DNA from: Onchocerca volvulus
Taxonomy: Eukaryota > Nematoda > Chromadorea > Rhabditida > Onchocercidae
NCBI GenBank assembly: GCA_000499405.2
Contig: HG738137.1
Location: 9,535,459-9,599,458, forward strand
DNA length: 64,000 nucleotides
Reading direction: 5' to 3'
In this document: piece after piece, positions 48,401 to 62,688 of the stretch
How the letters are laid out: each line of letters opens with the position of its first letter
Position numbering within the stretch: the stretch's first letter is position 1
Translations under genes and position numbers: made by a program
Notes under the pieces: model-generated
Databases searched by the model: none
Seen by the model: only the letters and a program-made list of their open reading frames with translations
What the model was told of the DNA's origin: nothing

Positions 48401-51400
48401 CGTTAGTTGTAAACTTGTTGGGAAATTTTGAAATTGGTATCTTTCCAAATTGATCATATTCCCCACAAAATAAGTTTGATCTATTATTTTTTCAAATTAT
48501 GAAATCATTTCTCACAAGTATTAATTTTTCTTGGTTATAAAATATTTGAACATATCTACATTTTGAATGTAGATCTTCGGATTTTTGATATCTACTTTTT
48601 ATCTTTGATGTTTAAGCAATTTACATTTTTCTTTTGCATGTTTTAAATAGTTCATTGGAATTTTTTGGATTTTTAGGTTGCTCAATTGCTTTTAGACAAC
48701 AAAGAAAGGAATGTTCAGAAACTTAAGGAAGAAATCTGTGATCATGTAATGCAGGTAGCCGAACTTTTTGCAAGCGAATTACCTCTGCAAAGGATAAAAA
48801 AAAATGGTATTTATTAGACTTTGATCTGTTTTACTCGATGCATAAGCGTTTAGAATTTTGATAAGTAAAATTTAAGAGATGAAAATTTGTTCATCCTGCA
48901 ATTAATTAGTTTGATCACAAAAGAATGCCTTTATAATTCGGCACTGTTCCAATGACGAAAGTTGAGATTACAAAGTAGTTTTCTTTACAGAAAAGTTGAG
49001 ATCATGGCTTTTGTTGCTGAAGAAAACTATTGAAGAACTGGATATTTTTAATGCAGATGCATCCTCCCTGATTTCAGAATTGAAAAACCGACTGGATCAG
49101 GTTTTTGCATTTAATCTTCCCTCCAACTTGATATGATTCATTGATGGGTATTTCTCTATCATCCCATTCGTTCCTTACTTTTCATGCTCACAGCTATCTA
49201 TCTAATTTTTGCAACATGTCAGCAAGTTTTGTGTTAGAGTGTTTTAGTTCTCATTCATAATAAATATTTTCTGCAAAAATTTTTCTAGTTTTTTTATAAG
49301 CATTTTTTAAATTGTGCAAAGGATAATAATTGAAATCTGTTCACTCAAAAAATATGTTTGTATGTTTTTGTGCATTTGAAAAAAGGAAAATTTTGGCCTT
49401 ACAGGTGAACGATATGCATAACTTGTGTGAAATAGTTGCCGTATCACAGTATCTGCAAAATTCTCAAGCTTTATTGACTACCCTATCGCACTACTGTGTG
49501 TTGGATAAAACATTTTTGAAAAAAATAGAATCAGCAACAAATTTTTCATATGGATGGGCAATTACTAATCAGTATTTTCTTCATTTAATTGTATTTTACT
49601 AATAATCATTTTATTTTCATTTAAATTTTTTGGAACTTTGAAATTGTGTATGTTTAAAGCAAAGTTTTTTTGGTTCGACAATTTTTGCAAATTTATGTCA
49701 GGTAGTACTTAGGTTCATTCGCATGAAATCAGAAATAAAAAATGCAGAATCAAGTAAATTTGCTAATAAGTATTTTCTTATGTTCTTAATTTCTAATAGC
49801 TTATTTTATAGATGGACTGAAAATATGAAAAGTTTGGTAAAAATCGATCCGCTTCCAGTACGTTCACTGTTTGTCAAAATAGCCAGCTCAATTAAGTTAA
49901 CATTGGAACGCTTAGATACACCGGAAAGGATATCTTCCATATCAATGTGTTATTCGCGCTTAATTGAAACTAGATTGCGTGAAATTCTTCAGGTACGAGT
50001 CTCTTAAATATAATTCATTTTAAGAATTTTATTGTAGTTGAATTCAAAGACTTAAAAATTAGTAAATATATGTTTTCACTCTCATATTTGCATTGTTTCT
50101 TATGAAACACATGTGTTTTTACTCTCACATTTATATTGTTTCTTATGCAAATTCATGACAGTTGAGAATGAAAACAGATGTGTAGTAATTCTTAAATTAT
50201 TGGATTTGACCATAATAAAATTTTAAAAATTAATTACATTTAAGAGCAATAAAGAATAGACATGAATTGAAATATAAAGTGAAATGTGAAGAAAAACAAA
50301 ATTGAAGTTAATTTTAAATTTTCTTCTGCTATGAATGAAAAACTTGTTTATTTGCAGGCTGTTCCAAGTTCTCTCTTTGCACTGCTGGATAAAGTAGCTG
50401 GTCTATTGAATCCACCACAGGGACGTTCTATCAATAAAGCTGATGTCCGTCACTTTGCAGATGCAAAACGTCGTTTACAACTTGCAGCTATTACTCATGC
50501 AATCTCAACGCTTTCTTCTGGTATCTCAACAATGCAGTTAACATCACTCGGGTCACTTCGAGTAGATCCATCAAATCTTCTTGTGGATGGAATCAGAAAG
50601 TTTGTATTTCGAAGTTATTACTGAAGAACAGTTATGTCATACATTCTATATTAACTGTAGAGATTTCATAGATCATCGATATAGCATTATTTAATGACTA
50701 TATGAAATAAATCATTCATAAATTTAATTAAGTAGAAATTTTTCATTTTAGAGAATTAGTGAATCAAATTTGCACAACGTTGTGCTCCCAGTTAACCTCC
50801 GATTTGCTTCTGGGCGGTTTTTTGGCTAAACTAAAGGATCAATTTGCTCACTTACGTGGAGCTTTTGTTTATATGTGTGAACATATTGCTATTAACGGAG
50901 CTGTAATATGGCACAACGAATTAGCTCGTGTAATCGGTTACATGACTGAGAAAGAGTGTAACGTCTTTCTGCAACATCCAGTTTGTTTTTATTTAATTTT
51001 ATTAAAAGTTTCAAAAATTTGAACTAATCTTTTCGTAGGTTCAGTATATTTGATATTCAGAAGAAGAAAAAAAAATAGGAAGGATATTTTCGGATTCTTT
51101 TCGTTTTCAAGTTAAAATCTGTTTTGTTGATTGAGGTTGATAATTGGAATAACGTTGCAGATCACTGAGGAAGAAAGCTTATATCAATCCAAGTCAGCTC
51201 CTATTCCCAACATCCCGGTATTTGAAGGATCGTTAACTCCTCTGCATCGCTTATTTATTCGAATTTTGAATGCTTCAGATCCAAAGTGAGATTCTTATTT
51301 TGACTTCGAGAGGAGTTACAAAAATTAATTTTAAAAACTTAAAAGTTAATTTTCAAATTCAAAATTGATTGGACTCTGAACTTTGAGCTTTAATTCATAA

Positions 51401-53887
51401 TTGTTTTCAGATCTTCGTATTTTGTAAATTCGATGAGGATATGGTGTAGTTTAAGATCGAAGAAGACAGTGTTATCTAACGAATTTTTGAATGCTATACA
51501 GGTGATTTGAAATAAGCAGTTTAGATTTGATTATACATTCTATTTCGGCTGTTATTATAAGAATCCGGTAGAATAATGTGAGAATTTTCTTTGAGCAAAA
51601 TGGAACTCTTGATTTGCTTTATTATTTCATATTTGTTTGACCCCGTCTTTATTAGTAAAGCAAATCAGTTAGAATTGATAAGTTATCGATAAATACGTAA
51701 AACTGGGTAAAGAGCGATATGCTTATTTGATCCTTCCGTGAGTTCAAATGTTTTAATCTTTAATTAATATTTGAGCTTTTGTTATTCAGATCTTTTATTT
51801 GAGATAAAAAGAATATTTCGTTCTTTTCAGGAAGCTCTTTCACCGATGGCTTTATATGCATTGGATCGGATTGCATCATTTCACATCGTGAAATATTTGT
51901 ATACATTTTGTGACCAACTTTCCGAAATACTATGCCCTGTAATGATTTCACTGTTAAATGACGTTGCATCGGTGAAAGATGTAATGGTTGTTGGAAGCCT
52001 TAAAATTTTCGACTCTGCTTTATTAAAATTCGTGCCAAATTCATCACGATTTATTAGTACTATCAGTAAGGTACATTTCGTTTTACTTTCTCATCAATTT
52101 GATTTTTAACTCAATCGACTGGTGATGTTTGTCTCAGGAAATGTCTTATGTTGTCATGTGGTCTTACTCGCTTGAATACAAATGGTTTCTCGCATAAAAT
52201 ATTGCGCATTTTGATACTTAATAATTGCTGCAGGAAATTACATCATATTCACGCGCTAATTGATAGAAAAGTTATTTGTCACTAAAAAAATTAGATTTAT
52301 CTTACTGCTAATTTTCTTATTCGTTATTTTCTTTATTTTCGTTAAGGTATCGAAATAGTCTAAATTGGATGCTCGAAGTCATTCTTTTTTGAACTAACAG
52401 AATATCTTAATTTTAGATTGGTCAGTTACAGCTACTGCGGCAGCAAATATTAGCTGTTAATCAATCAGCGTTACGACAACATTCATCGAATATCTTCAAT
52501 GCGGTTGCAACACTCAATGAGTTCTGTTCTCTTCAGTTGAAATTCTTCCTAAACAAATTAAAAAACTACAGAGAAAGAATCTAAAGAAAGTTTTCTGGAG
52601 TGAATCTAGAAAAGTTCTTCTAAAGGAATTTGGGAAACTTTTCAGAGGAGACTCAATTTCTTTCTGAATCTTGATTCGGAAATTTTCTCAATGACTATTT
52701 AATTTGTTCTGAACATTATATATTATGAGAAAATATTTGTTTTTTCAGAGGTGTTGTTAGTGATATACACAGACATCACGGTAATTGCGATGCGACATTT
52801 CTCGGTGAATTATCGACACTTCTGGAACATTGCGCTATAACGGATCCATTTATGAAAGTTAGTTCCAGATCACTTTTTTTATCGTGTTTTGTAGGAAGTG
52901 TTGTTAAGCAAGATTCTTATTTGTCATTCAGATTTTTTTTTATATGTTGTAGATATATATAAGAAGAGAGACACCACAATTGCTGATACCTGCAATGCTT
53001 CTTGTACTTCTGACTGCGATAAGCAAGTTCAATGGTAAAAAATTTTTAAATTTGCGTCTAATTTTTTTTATACTTTTATTATCCCACCTATTTAATTGGT
53101 GTTATAACAACTGATAGGTAGAAGGACTTCATTTAATACTTTTTCTGTGCAAAAAAAAAAAAAATAGTTCGGGCTTTGTATCGGAGAGCATAAATTCATT
53201 GAAAATTTCTACTTTTAGAATATTTTTTTTAGTCCTTAAAAAAGCGGATTCGACGGATATCTCGGCTTTTTGTGCCGGTTTCGCATGTATATTACTACAG
53301 TTTAATGTTTCGCAAGAATTCTTTGCCCTCTGCAACATTTACATATCAGCGATTTTACTTACAACACGGGGAAGTATGAAACAATCAACTTTTATGCATT
53401 CACTTCAATTTATAGCTCACTATTCTTCTACACCATCAAATGTAAGACGTTGATCGATTCTTATTATTACTTTAAGATATTTTTAAAAGGGAGACTGCAC
53501 TTTGCATCCCACATGATCCCACAATGTTGGTAGAGAAACTACCAACATTTACCCAATAAAAGTCTAAAAGAGTTTTGATTTTTGCCAACAAGTTCAGATT
53601 GCAAAATCAAGGTAAAGTCTTCGAATTTTTATGACATTTTAATAAATCTTTCAACTTGTAAAATATGAGCGAAGGGATAAGCCAAATCCAGAAATCCATT
53701 GATTCTACGATTTATGAAAATAGTTATCTATTTTAAAACCGTGCCGGATCTTTGAATTCAACTAATTGTTATAGAGATAATGACAAATAAAGTAAAATTT
53801 TTTATTCCATGAATCACTGAGAAATTTATGGAATATTTTTAGGAAATGGAAGAATACCTTTTGCTTCCATCACCAGACAAATCCTGA
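45414..53887 (+). CDS. WASHC5: Strumpellin, WASH complex subunit 5
   Basis: Strumpellin is a core scaffold of the WASH complex, which activates Arp2/3 actin branching on endosomes. Twenty-three exons join in frame to 1088 residues (human 1159): 45414-45623, 45710-45828, 46050-46131, 46287-46387, 46569-46643, 46952-47027, 47518-47676, 47861-48110, 48248-48378, 48677-48806, 48991-49100, 49405-49571, 49812-49992, 50358-50599, 50752-50980, 51161-51285, 51411-51501, 51831-52070, 52417-52520, 52749-52857, 52953-53034, 53233-53441, 53843-53887. Homology is spread along the length: [20 protein letters not shown] with VDFSYF near the N-terminus, [73 protein letters not shown] and the C-terminal [20 protein letters not shown]. 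The C-terminal quarter is the most divergent, so exons 19-23 carry slightly less certainty. Confidence 0.93.
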
Positions 53888-54178
53888 CTTGCAACGATTT
53901 ATGCAGATATTTCTGATATCATGTAGTTTATGATAAATAATTTATTAGATTTTCTTCAAGAAAATATTAAACAGCAACAATATAAATACAATAATTTGAA
54001 ATACCATGGAATGCAGCCAAATTTTAAAATAGAAGTTGAAGCGTTATGATATTTTTCAAGGATCAGAGACTGAAGGGATGTCCCACAATAATCATAGAGC
54101 TTGATTCTGATTTTCTGCATTCTTTTATATTTACATCAAAAATGTATAATACCTATATGGATGGATGTAATTTCAAAT
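53888..54178. other. Short tail-to-tail spacer
   Basis: These 291 bases separate the stop codons of WASHC5 (plus) and CSN7 (minus). The two 3' UTRs must be short or overlap. Confidence 0.6.
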
Positions 54179-56234
54179 CTAACAATGTTTTTTCCCGCGC
54201 TGAGTTTTTGTTCGTCGATAAAATTCCTTAGGCATTCGTTGCTCTTCTTCTTCCTCAAGCATTTTTTGCACTTTCTTCGCTTCTTCCGCAACCTGCATAA
54301 CAAAGCGATTAAATGCATCACTTGAAAACTGACTGAGATCTTAGATACACATGATCGATAATTTTGATTTCAAAAATCTAAAGCATTAAAACATTTGATT
54401 TACTGAGCGAGGCTTACTAATTTGATGATACACTGATCATGCTAATCATGTAAAACTGAACTGAATATAAATAATGGATTCAGAGCAATAAAAACTGCAC
54501 ATCTAAACGGAAATTAATAAATCTCATCAGCAATGTGTTGTTTAATACAATTTGAAGTGCTAAGATTCACTTCATATTTTGTGCTATTCTGTATTTTTTT
54601 GATTCACAGTTTCTTTTGCATCCCCAACTCATCCAAATCAAATTGCTTTTAATACCATTATTCAACATTCCGCTCAGGGTGTCTTGTTTTAATGCACAGT
54701 ACTTATTATTTAAAGATTTCAAGGAGTACCTTATTCTCACGTTCATTTGCTTCTACAATAGCATTTTCAGTAAGTTTTGCTACACGACTCAAATCTTCTT
54801 TGATATCTGTACATCGTTGTATCCAATTGTGTAATTCCTGACAAATATCATCTAATTCATCATCGGAAATGTCTCGATTCTTCCATGAAAAAATCTCGAT
54901 TTCATTTTTCTGAGCATTTAACCGACCCTGTAAATTTCAAAGTATTAATAATAGCATAAGATTCCATAAATTATTAGAAAATCATGAAATGATGTGCTAT
55001 TTTAATCTTTTTTGCATCAGAAAAATTGCTTCAAGATGAAATGGAGGTTGAATTAAAATATATCTGATTTTCAACAACTACTTGAATTAAAGACGCAAAA
55101 AACCAGCCAATGAAGATAAACGCATATATCAAGCTATAGCATTACCTGCGACATAATATTGCATAAGCAATAATAATATTCCCAATGCGTGAATTCTGTT
55201 ATTTACTTGATTGCAGACATTTTAAAAAAATTACATTTTTTACTAGCCTACTTTACTTTCTCTACTAATTTATAAAACACGAAAGTCGACCAGAAACTCA
55301 CTTGTCTTCAGCAACAATAATCGTCAAAACAGTGACAGTGTAAAAAATTATGGCTTACTTGATCCATATATGTGGATTCTGCTTCTCATATTTGATGAAT
55401 TTCCATCCTACTATAGGGCCAAAACAATTTTTAAGTATCTTAACATAACAATGAATGAAAAGAGAAGATGAATTTTTGTAACATCTAAAAGAATGAATAG
55501 AATTACTAATGATGGTCATGAATAAATGCTGCTATCTCCATTATTAGATTACAACTGAAAAAATAAATAAATAAGAACCTTAATAATACCATCATATACA
55601 GCAGAAATGAAGAGACGTTGGAATGCTAGTAAATCCGTGATTTGCAATTCACGCATCGCTTCTTCGATTGGGAAAATTTTTGAACGAGTGCACATCGTAA
55701 CCAGCGTTAACTGCCGTATTTTCCGTATCATTGTCTCATTCAGCTCAGGTAATTCGTCTTTACGTGCAACGGTATCTTTGTACGTTCCTAAACGCCATAA
55801 ATTCTTATTTACTAAGTGAATTAATTCGATATAAATGATATTAACTGCATTATTTAAATCGATTTCTTAAATACTTATTTCATCGCCTTGTTTCAATACC
55901 AGAGCGAGGAGGTGCATTAATACGATAAGGCCACGATATCATCGATTTTCCATTTAAGACAATAAGTTTCTTTGTTAGAATTTGAATGAAAAACTTTTTC
56001 CACAAAATTCTTCGCAAATAAAATCACTAAATTTAACTTACCGTAAGCAAAAAGATGTAATAAATTGTAATATTTATAATAATTTGGATCATTTTTCAGC
56101 GATTTTATCGATGGCTCTGCTAGGAATTGAGCGAATGCATGAATATCGTTGGCTTCCACTATACAGCAAATTTGCTGGACAATTTCTTCCGCATTTGCTG
56201 CATTTCGGAAATTATTCAAATAGACTTCAACCAT
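54179..56234 (-). CDS. CSN7: COP9 signalosome subunit 7 (PCI-domain protein)
   Basis: CSN7 is a PCI-domain scaffold subunit of the COP9 signalosome, which removes NEDD8 from cullins. Four minus-strand exons, 56234-56042, 55787-55579, 54927-54730 and 54292-54179, give 237 residues (human 264-275). The N-terminal helical repeats are followed by the conserved FAYGTYKDTVARKDELPELN, with IRQLTLVTM, then the winged-helix part with LLAFQRLFISAVYDGIIKGRL and a coiled tail (ICQELHNWIQRC). A basic C-terminus ends KTQRGKKHC. This resembles CSN7 and not its relative eIF3m. The start ATG follows a TATTGCAG acceptor by about 22 bases; an upstream cis exon is possible. Confidence 0.92.
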
Positions 56235-57103
56235 TAGGAATGAATCACTATACAAGCTGCAATACGTTATAATACAATTTCCACGTATAGTGCAATACAG
56301 AAGCAATTATCACGATGCATTGCTGAGTATTTTTATGTCAGCAATACCACATTCCCGTTGATCTGTGTTACATCTTTGACTACTTTAATCAACAAGGAAT
56401 TTGAATGAAATATTTCAACGGCTACGGTCATGTTTGATCCTATCTAATACATAACACGTACCTGGCATTACATTACGTAAAATTGCACAATTTACTGCGC
56501 TGCATAAAAGGACCCGAAATTAGCACTTGATAATTAAGAAATTGGAAGACGTGAACAACCGCCACTTACGTCTGTAAACTTAGACGATCACTGACCCATC
56601 ATGAAAACCTCAATCCCACAAAGAATTCAAATAACAGTAAAGTTCAAAGTACCGTTTGCTAGATGCAAGGATCAATTTATCTTACGTTATTATCAGAGAT
56701 GTAAAGTGTTATACGTGAAGTGTCTTACGTTGCAGTTATTTGACCATTTATCACTTATCTGATTAAAATATTGAAATTTTTGGATATGTTATTCAAGTAC
56801 AAGAGAGGAGATATATATGTAATTGCACGATTTTATCTGTTTTTACAGTTCTTCTTGACGATTCGCAGGGATATTTCACGTAAAACGCGTAATGATTCTA
56901 ATTCTATAAAACCATCAGATTTAGTAACTGAAAAGGATTTTAAAATCTAGAAGTTATGGCTAATTGGAAGAAATTTTAAACAAATTTATAGTTATGGATA
57001 TGTAAGAGTAAGAATCGAATTTTAAGTAATTTTCTGGTAAACAATCTAATGATAAGAAGGAGAAAATAAAAAAAAAAAAAAAAAAACTTTGAGAAAATTA
57101 AAG

Positions 57104-57116
57104 CCCCCCCCTCCCC
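57104..57116 (-). repeat. Poly-C/poly-G tract
   Basis: A C-run broken by one T follows an A-run. On the minus strand it is G-rich. It is short, and G-quadruplex formation is less likely than at 26270. Confidence 0.7.
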
Positions 57117-57523
57117 TTATATGAAGCTGAATAGAACTAAATTGTAAATATTAAAACTAAGCAATTCTTCCTTTCAATTTTGGAATATTTCAGTGATTGC
57201 TTTAATGATAGAATAAGTGATAAAATCTTTCAGTGATCGCTGAAGCAAAAAAGCTTTAAAGTATGAATTAACCAATTACTTTATTCTTCAAATACTAAAA
57301 AAAAAAAAAATCGTAATTGATAAGATTTGTTAAAGTTATCTGACAATTGTTACTTAAATTGTCGTTAATTCGTTATCTATTATTAGTGAAATAATGAAAT
57401 AATCATTTGATGATTATACAAAAATAATGAAATGTTCGATATGTTTAATATATACTTCACAACGAACATCAATTAATCTATAAGCAAAATACCAAACATT
57501 AACATGTTTTGATATAAATTGCC

Positions 57524-57580
57524 ATCAATGAATACGGTAATAAGGAATACCGTATATTAAGCAGTACCGTATTCATTGAT
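57524..57580. repeat. Inverted repeat with perfect 16-bp arms
   Basis: ATCAATGAATACGGTA (57524-57539) pairs perfectly with TACCGTATTCATTGAT (57565-57580) across a 25-base loop. The loop contains another ATACCGTAT, which could pair with either arm. It may be a small foldback element. Confidence 0.85.
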
Positions 57581-59625
57581 AGTTGCACTCTCAAAAGCAG
57601 AAATATCGAAGCAACATCATTATGTATATATATATGCGAATCGGAGAAAGTTTAATTGTCTATAATTTTTCGTATATGATAAGCAAAACATTGGGACGCA
57701 AGATATAGTTACCAGAATTTTAAATTATCGTAATTATGAATACCATAATCTTGAGTTTCTTTCCAAATTCATTGCAAACTTTTTGTCTGAAATTTGAAAT
57801 TTCATTTTGAATTTTACAAAGTCTACCAAATCCCTCATAATATTCAACTCTTATTAATGTTCCCTTTATAAGGTTCAAATATTGTCGAATTTTGTATTTC
57901 AAGGTAAAATGCATTTCAGTCATGACTTTTGTTACTTTTATCACCGTAGGATGAAATAGAAATACCGGAATAATTCGAGTAATCTTATGCCCTGAGATGT
58001 CCAGTGTAAAAGTGCTATCAAATTTGGATTATTCTAGTTTGGTGCCATGTCACAGCCATTATATTCTTTAACCTTTCCTAATAAAATGCAAAATGTACAA
58101 AACATTTACTGCCACGACCTATTCTATTCTTTCATTTCTTTACAATCGATGAATTTCCATTCAATTTTTGATGACAGTTTTACTTAATTCATGTTGCGAT
58201 GATATAAAGAAGGAAGAAATGCAAATGATATTTATGAATTTTGCTATTGATTAGTTTAAAATGCAACCATAAAACTACTAACCATGTATTTGATAAGGAC
58301 AAATTTTGAGATTAAACTTTAAATTTGAATTTAAATTTTATTCTCAAATAAAAGTATCATTTACTCAGCAGTTAACATACAAAACTTTGCTTTGAAAATT
58401 TTGCATCGATATCATTTTTTGAAAATATCGATATGCGAACATTTGAGTAAATGATACTCCACAATACTTAATTTGCAACATAATTGTTGCGATTATAATT
58501 TTCATTGTAAACGTATACTTACGTCAAAATACACGCAGATATCTAGCGTTTGAGATTCTGCTGAACAACAGTTCATCAACCGTATCTGCAGAAGTTTGCA
58601 TTAATTAAAAAGAATGATTAATTTTGCTTCAGAAAGAAGCAATCATTCGGCTCTGATTTCAATCAATTTCAAACTGTCCAAAATATCAGTGAATAAATTG
58701 ATATATTTATATATACATAGCTTTGAAGAAAACTTTTTAGTACTGACCGCAAACTTTAAAATTATTCATAAAATGCGAGATTTGCTGCAATTTCAATGAT
58801 ACAGTATAGGAAATTACAATACTTATGTAATTTTACGCATGTTATATTGTATGAATCTTGAGTTGAAAAAATTTTGATTAAGCCAGGCGTAATAATTTAA
58901 TTTAAGCTAATATTAGTTCTTCAATTAAAATGTAGTAGAAAAAAGTTTTTGAACATATGAACTACTTATATCTCAGACAGCTGTGATTTAATTTAATAAA
59001 ATTCAATTTTAATGCTTCCAATTTTCCCAGAAAAGCTTCCATTAAATTATTTATTTATTAAATTTTCATTATTTAGCCTCTGAAATTAAATATTTAGATA
59101 AAATTAATATGATACAAAAAGAAAGCTAACTTTGTTTATAAGTTTTCGTTTAAGCTCACACCACTAATTTGCAAGCCGTCTAGTTTTATCAATTTATCAG
59201 TTAATGCATCCACTGATAATATTTATTGATTGTATATCGATCTCATGATTATTTGCATTTTACAAAAAGTAATCGGGATGTTTGGATATTAATCACGATA
59301 TTATCTAAATATCCACATAGTAATCAAGATATCATCTGACCTTTTGCATGATGATCATAATTTCGATTGCTTATCTGGTAATCACAACGTTATCTGATTA
59401 ATTCTACATAATTTTCATTGCCATCACTATTTGATCATTCTATGCATTGTATCTGAACCTACGATTGAACATTTCAACTTTTGTTACAGCAAATAATCGC
59501 TCATCGGGAAGAGTTCCTTATTATCTCGTTGAATTGATACTACAAATCATCTGATCTTATCACTTCTAGATTTACTTGAAGCATCTGAAACTTATATTTA
59601 GTCGTGTTTATCACTTCCTAGCTGT

Positions 59626-59689
59626 TTACCTTCTAGGAAAGTGAAAATCACTAAGTATAGTGAACAATTTTCACTTTCTTAGAAGGTAA
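59626..59689. repeat. Hairpin, 22-bp arms, 20-base loop
   Basis: TTACCTTCTAGGAAAGTGAA.. (59626-59647) and its near-perfect reverse complement (59668-59689) pair at 21 of 22 positions, with the exception a G-T wobble. The size (64 bases, about 22-bp stem) is near the low end of a miRNA precursor, but the lower stem is missing. A foldback element is equally possible. Confidence 0.75.
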
Positions 59690-61377
59690 AGATTGATAAA
59701 TCAACAATCTGGCAAGATTTTTCAACTCCTATCCTGTATTCAAATTCAATTTCGAGTCCTGAAATTGAACTTCAAGCGTAGATGGCGTGTTTTAATGGAT
59801 GATGATTCCGTTGAACAAAAAAATGCGTTACGCTTCGCAAGGATCAACGACATCGAACATGTCGTAAAACGTTTTGCTATTTGTTTGTGTTTTATAAAGA
59901 TTTGTTTTTTCTGTCGCAAACATGTGTGATACCAAAAAGGTCGATAGCCTGTGCGTTATCGTTTTTAAAATAGCACGAACTGTCACAAAAATCAATTTGT
60001 TTTCGATCAGAAAGGTGTTTTGAGGGAAGAGAAGATACGTAAGTTTCCTTAATTTCGTTGTTAATTTGCACCGTAGCATACAACATTTCAAATTGATGTT
60101 TCATTTTTCTTTTCTCGTTTTTTGAGAAGAAAAAAAAAGAAACAATTCACTGATTACTGCGTAAAATCAAGTAACAGTCACGCTCATTTAGTTCAAGTCT
60201 CTTTTCAATTTTATATTTTCAAGATTAAGTACCACATATCTGCAATAAATGTGGTACTTAAAGAAAACCTGAAATACTCTTCTTTCTGCTAATGAACAAT
60301 TCTGACAGTTTTGAGCTATTTAAGCTAAATTTTATCTGGATTCATTCATTTTAAATTGAATTTCTAAATTTTGCTCCATTTCTTCAACCTTCTTCTGATA
60401 AAGAGAGCAGAAAGAAAAGAAACTTCGAACAATTTTCCTCAATTATATTAATGTTTCTAAAAAAAAAAAAAAAAAACTGACATAAAAAAGTGAGACGAAA
60501 AGAGAGTGATAAATGAAAAAAATTATTTTCATGTTAATTTAGACAAATCTTTGGTTTATTTGGAGCTTGGAAATTCGTTTTTTTAATGAGTGACACAATG
60601 AAAGATTTTCGAGTATTTTAATTCGAAATGAATTATTTTTAATTGCTAATTAGAGATAATTCATTAAAGCAATGGCTAAATCCTTCTTTCTGAACAATTT
60701 TTTTCATCGAATTATCTTGATGAAATGCACGTCAAGCCTCAAAAATCGAAATCGAGATTCTCGAATTAATTGTTTTCTTCCGAAAAAATTTGGCAATTTA
60801 ATAAATAATTTGTTTCTGTGGTTGTGCATATGTAAATTTATTATGCGTTCAATTCATTCAATTATTCATTTTTAATATTGCTGGGAAAAGACTGTGAACT
60901 TTCCTTTTCTTTCTTACCATTCCGGAAAACCGGATATTTGAGCAGTAGCATGAATTCCGTCATCAACAATGTTGATTGTGACAATTAAAACAAAGAAGAA
61001 TGAGATGAAACTTTTCCAGAAAAAAAAAAAAAAATCTTTTCCACAATTGCTAAAAGAAATGTTATCAGTTTATCACTTGTGATAATGGCGAGAAATTGGG
61101 GATTAGCGGTAGTAGTAGTAGTACGGATAGGTCAAGATGTAGCTTATTGTGCGGAATCTTGATGATGATCAATGGGAATGCGGGATGGTAGCGCGTGGTA
61201 CCTGTTGAACGGGATGGAACAAAACGAAAGACCTGATGACCTATTTCGTCTCGACACCGACAATGGACGATCATCATAATTGCGACGAATTACGCACATC
61301 GCCTCAAAATTTAGTTGGAGTAAAATGGCATTGCGCAAGGCCAAGGGCAACCCCATTCATTCATCCGCATGGCGCAA

Positions 61378-61420
<43 letters not shown>

Positions 61421-61424
61421 CTCT
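61378..61424. repeat. (CT)n microsatellite
   Basis: About twenty CT units with one TTT interruption and a terminal TAT. Confidence 0.9.
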
Positions 61425-62642
61425 CATCCTATCCGATCCGATCGTCTAACTCCATCTAATTTAAATTTTCAAAATTTTCAAAATTCATTGTTAATACCAC
61501 AAGATATATATCCTCAATTTTAGATTACCCTTTTAGCGTACAACAACGAAAAGTTCACTATGACCTTGGTCTTTTTTCTCCTGTTTTTCTGGAATAAAAA
61601 ATTACCGATTATTATGCAATTGAAAAGAAATTGAGCAATACATTTTAATGTCCATTTTCGTTCGAATTTTTTAATTAAAATTTTTTTTTTCTTTTAACTC
61701 CAAAATCTTCTGAATGCAAAAATGTTATTCAAGATATACGATAATAAAATGTGACAATTCAAATTCTTTAAATTAAAAAAAAAAAAAAAAAAAAATGGAG
61801 CAGTATAACTAGAGAATAAAATGACCTTGGCATAAAGTGTCATTGACGTCAGTTCTTCCTTCTTTCCAAATATTCGGGATTTCTTTTTCTTTTTTTTGAT
61901 GCATATCTAATTTTGATGGAGGAGGAAGCGGGAATTTTCTTTGAACTCAAATTCTTATCGAATCTACCGACTGATAAGAAATGTAACATGGGAATGAATT
62001 GATGGAATGAATGCTCTGTTATGCATGTTAGCAACTTTCTGATGGCAATTATATCATTCTGAATCTGAAATGGAAAAATGAAATTGTAGCAACAGCCTTC
62101 TGCTAATTAAGTTGTATTATAGCTTTGATGTATCATTTCAATTATCAATTTTGTTTTTTGTCCAAAATTCCTACCATTATTACTTACCTGAATTAGCAAT
62201 TATCAGACGACGATTTTTAGTAATTCAATTAATTGTGGTCGAAGGAATCATATCAATCACATATTTGTTGAATTATGACATCTTCCATAAGCATGATAAT
62301 GACAAATGAAATTACTATTCCCAAAATAAGCATGAAATTTTTGGACATATTTTTTGATTCAAAAATAATTTTCAAATTTGGGAAAATTTTAATCATACTC
62401 TATAACTGTATGCCATAAAATTTGGATAGCTAGGCCAAGGCCAAATAAAGTATAATTTTACCTTTTGATAAAATATAAGATGACATGAGATGGAAAGCTC
62501 ATGCGATTTTTGTCACACAATCCTGCTCTTGTGTTGAGCGATTGAATAGCCAGCCATAATGACAAGATGGGTGACACGTCGTACCTTTCCTTTTCTTGTC
62601 CCCAGCAAAACTTTTCTCGTTTCGTTCCAATTCTCTGCGTGA

Positions 62643-62688
62643 CAATGACGATGACGATGATAATAATGATGATGATGATGATGATGAA
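62643..62688. repeat. (GAT)n microsatellite
   Basis: Imperfect GAC/GAT and then pure GAT triplets. Frames across it encode Asp, Met or His runs that are artefacts of the repeat. Confidence 0.9.

Noticed and set aside
49723..49811. Extra coding exon before WASHC5 exon 13
   Set aside because: The frame is open, but exons 12 and 13 join in phase (AAT CA|A TGG) and match the family without it. The residues are AT-driven.
61236..61523. Open frame across the (CT)n repeat
   Set aside because: The Ser-Leu run comes from the microsatellite, and the flanks show no homology or splice structure.
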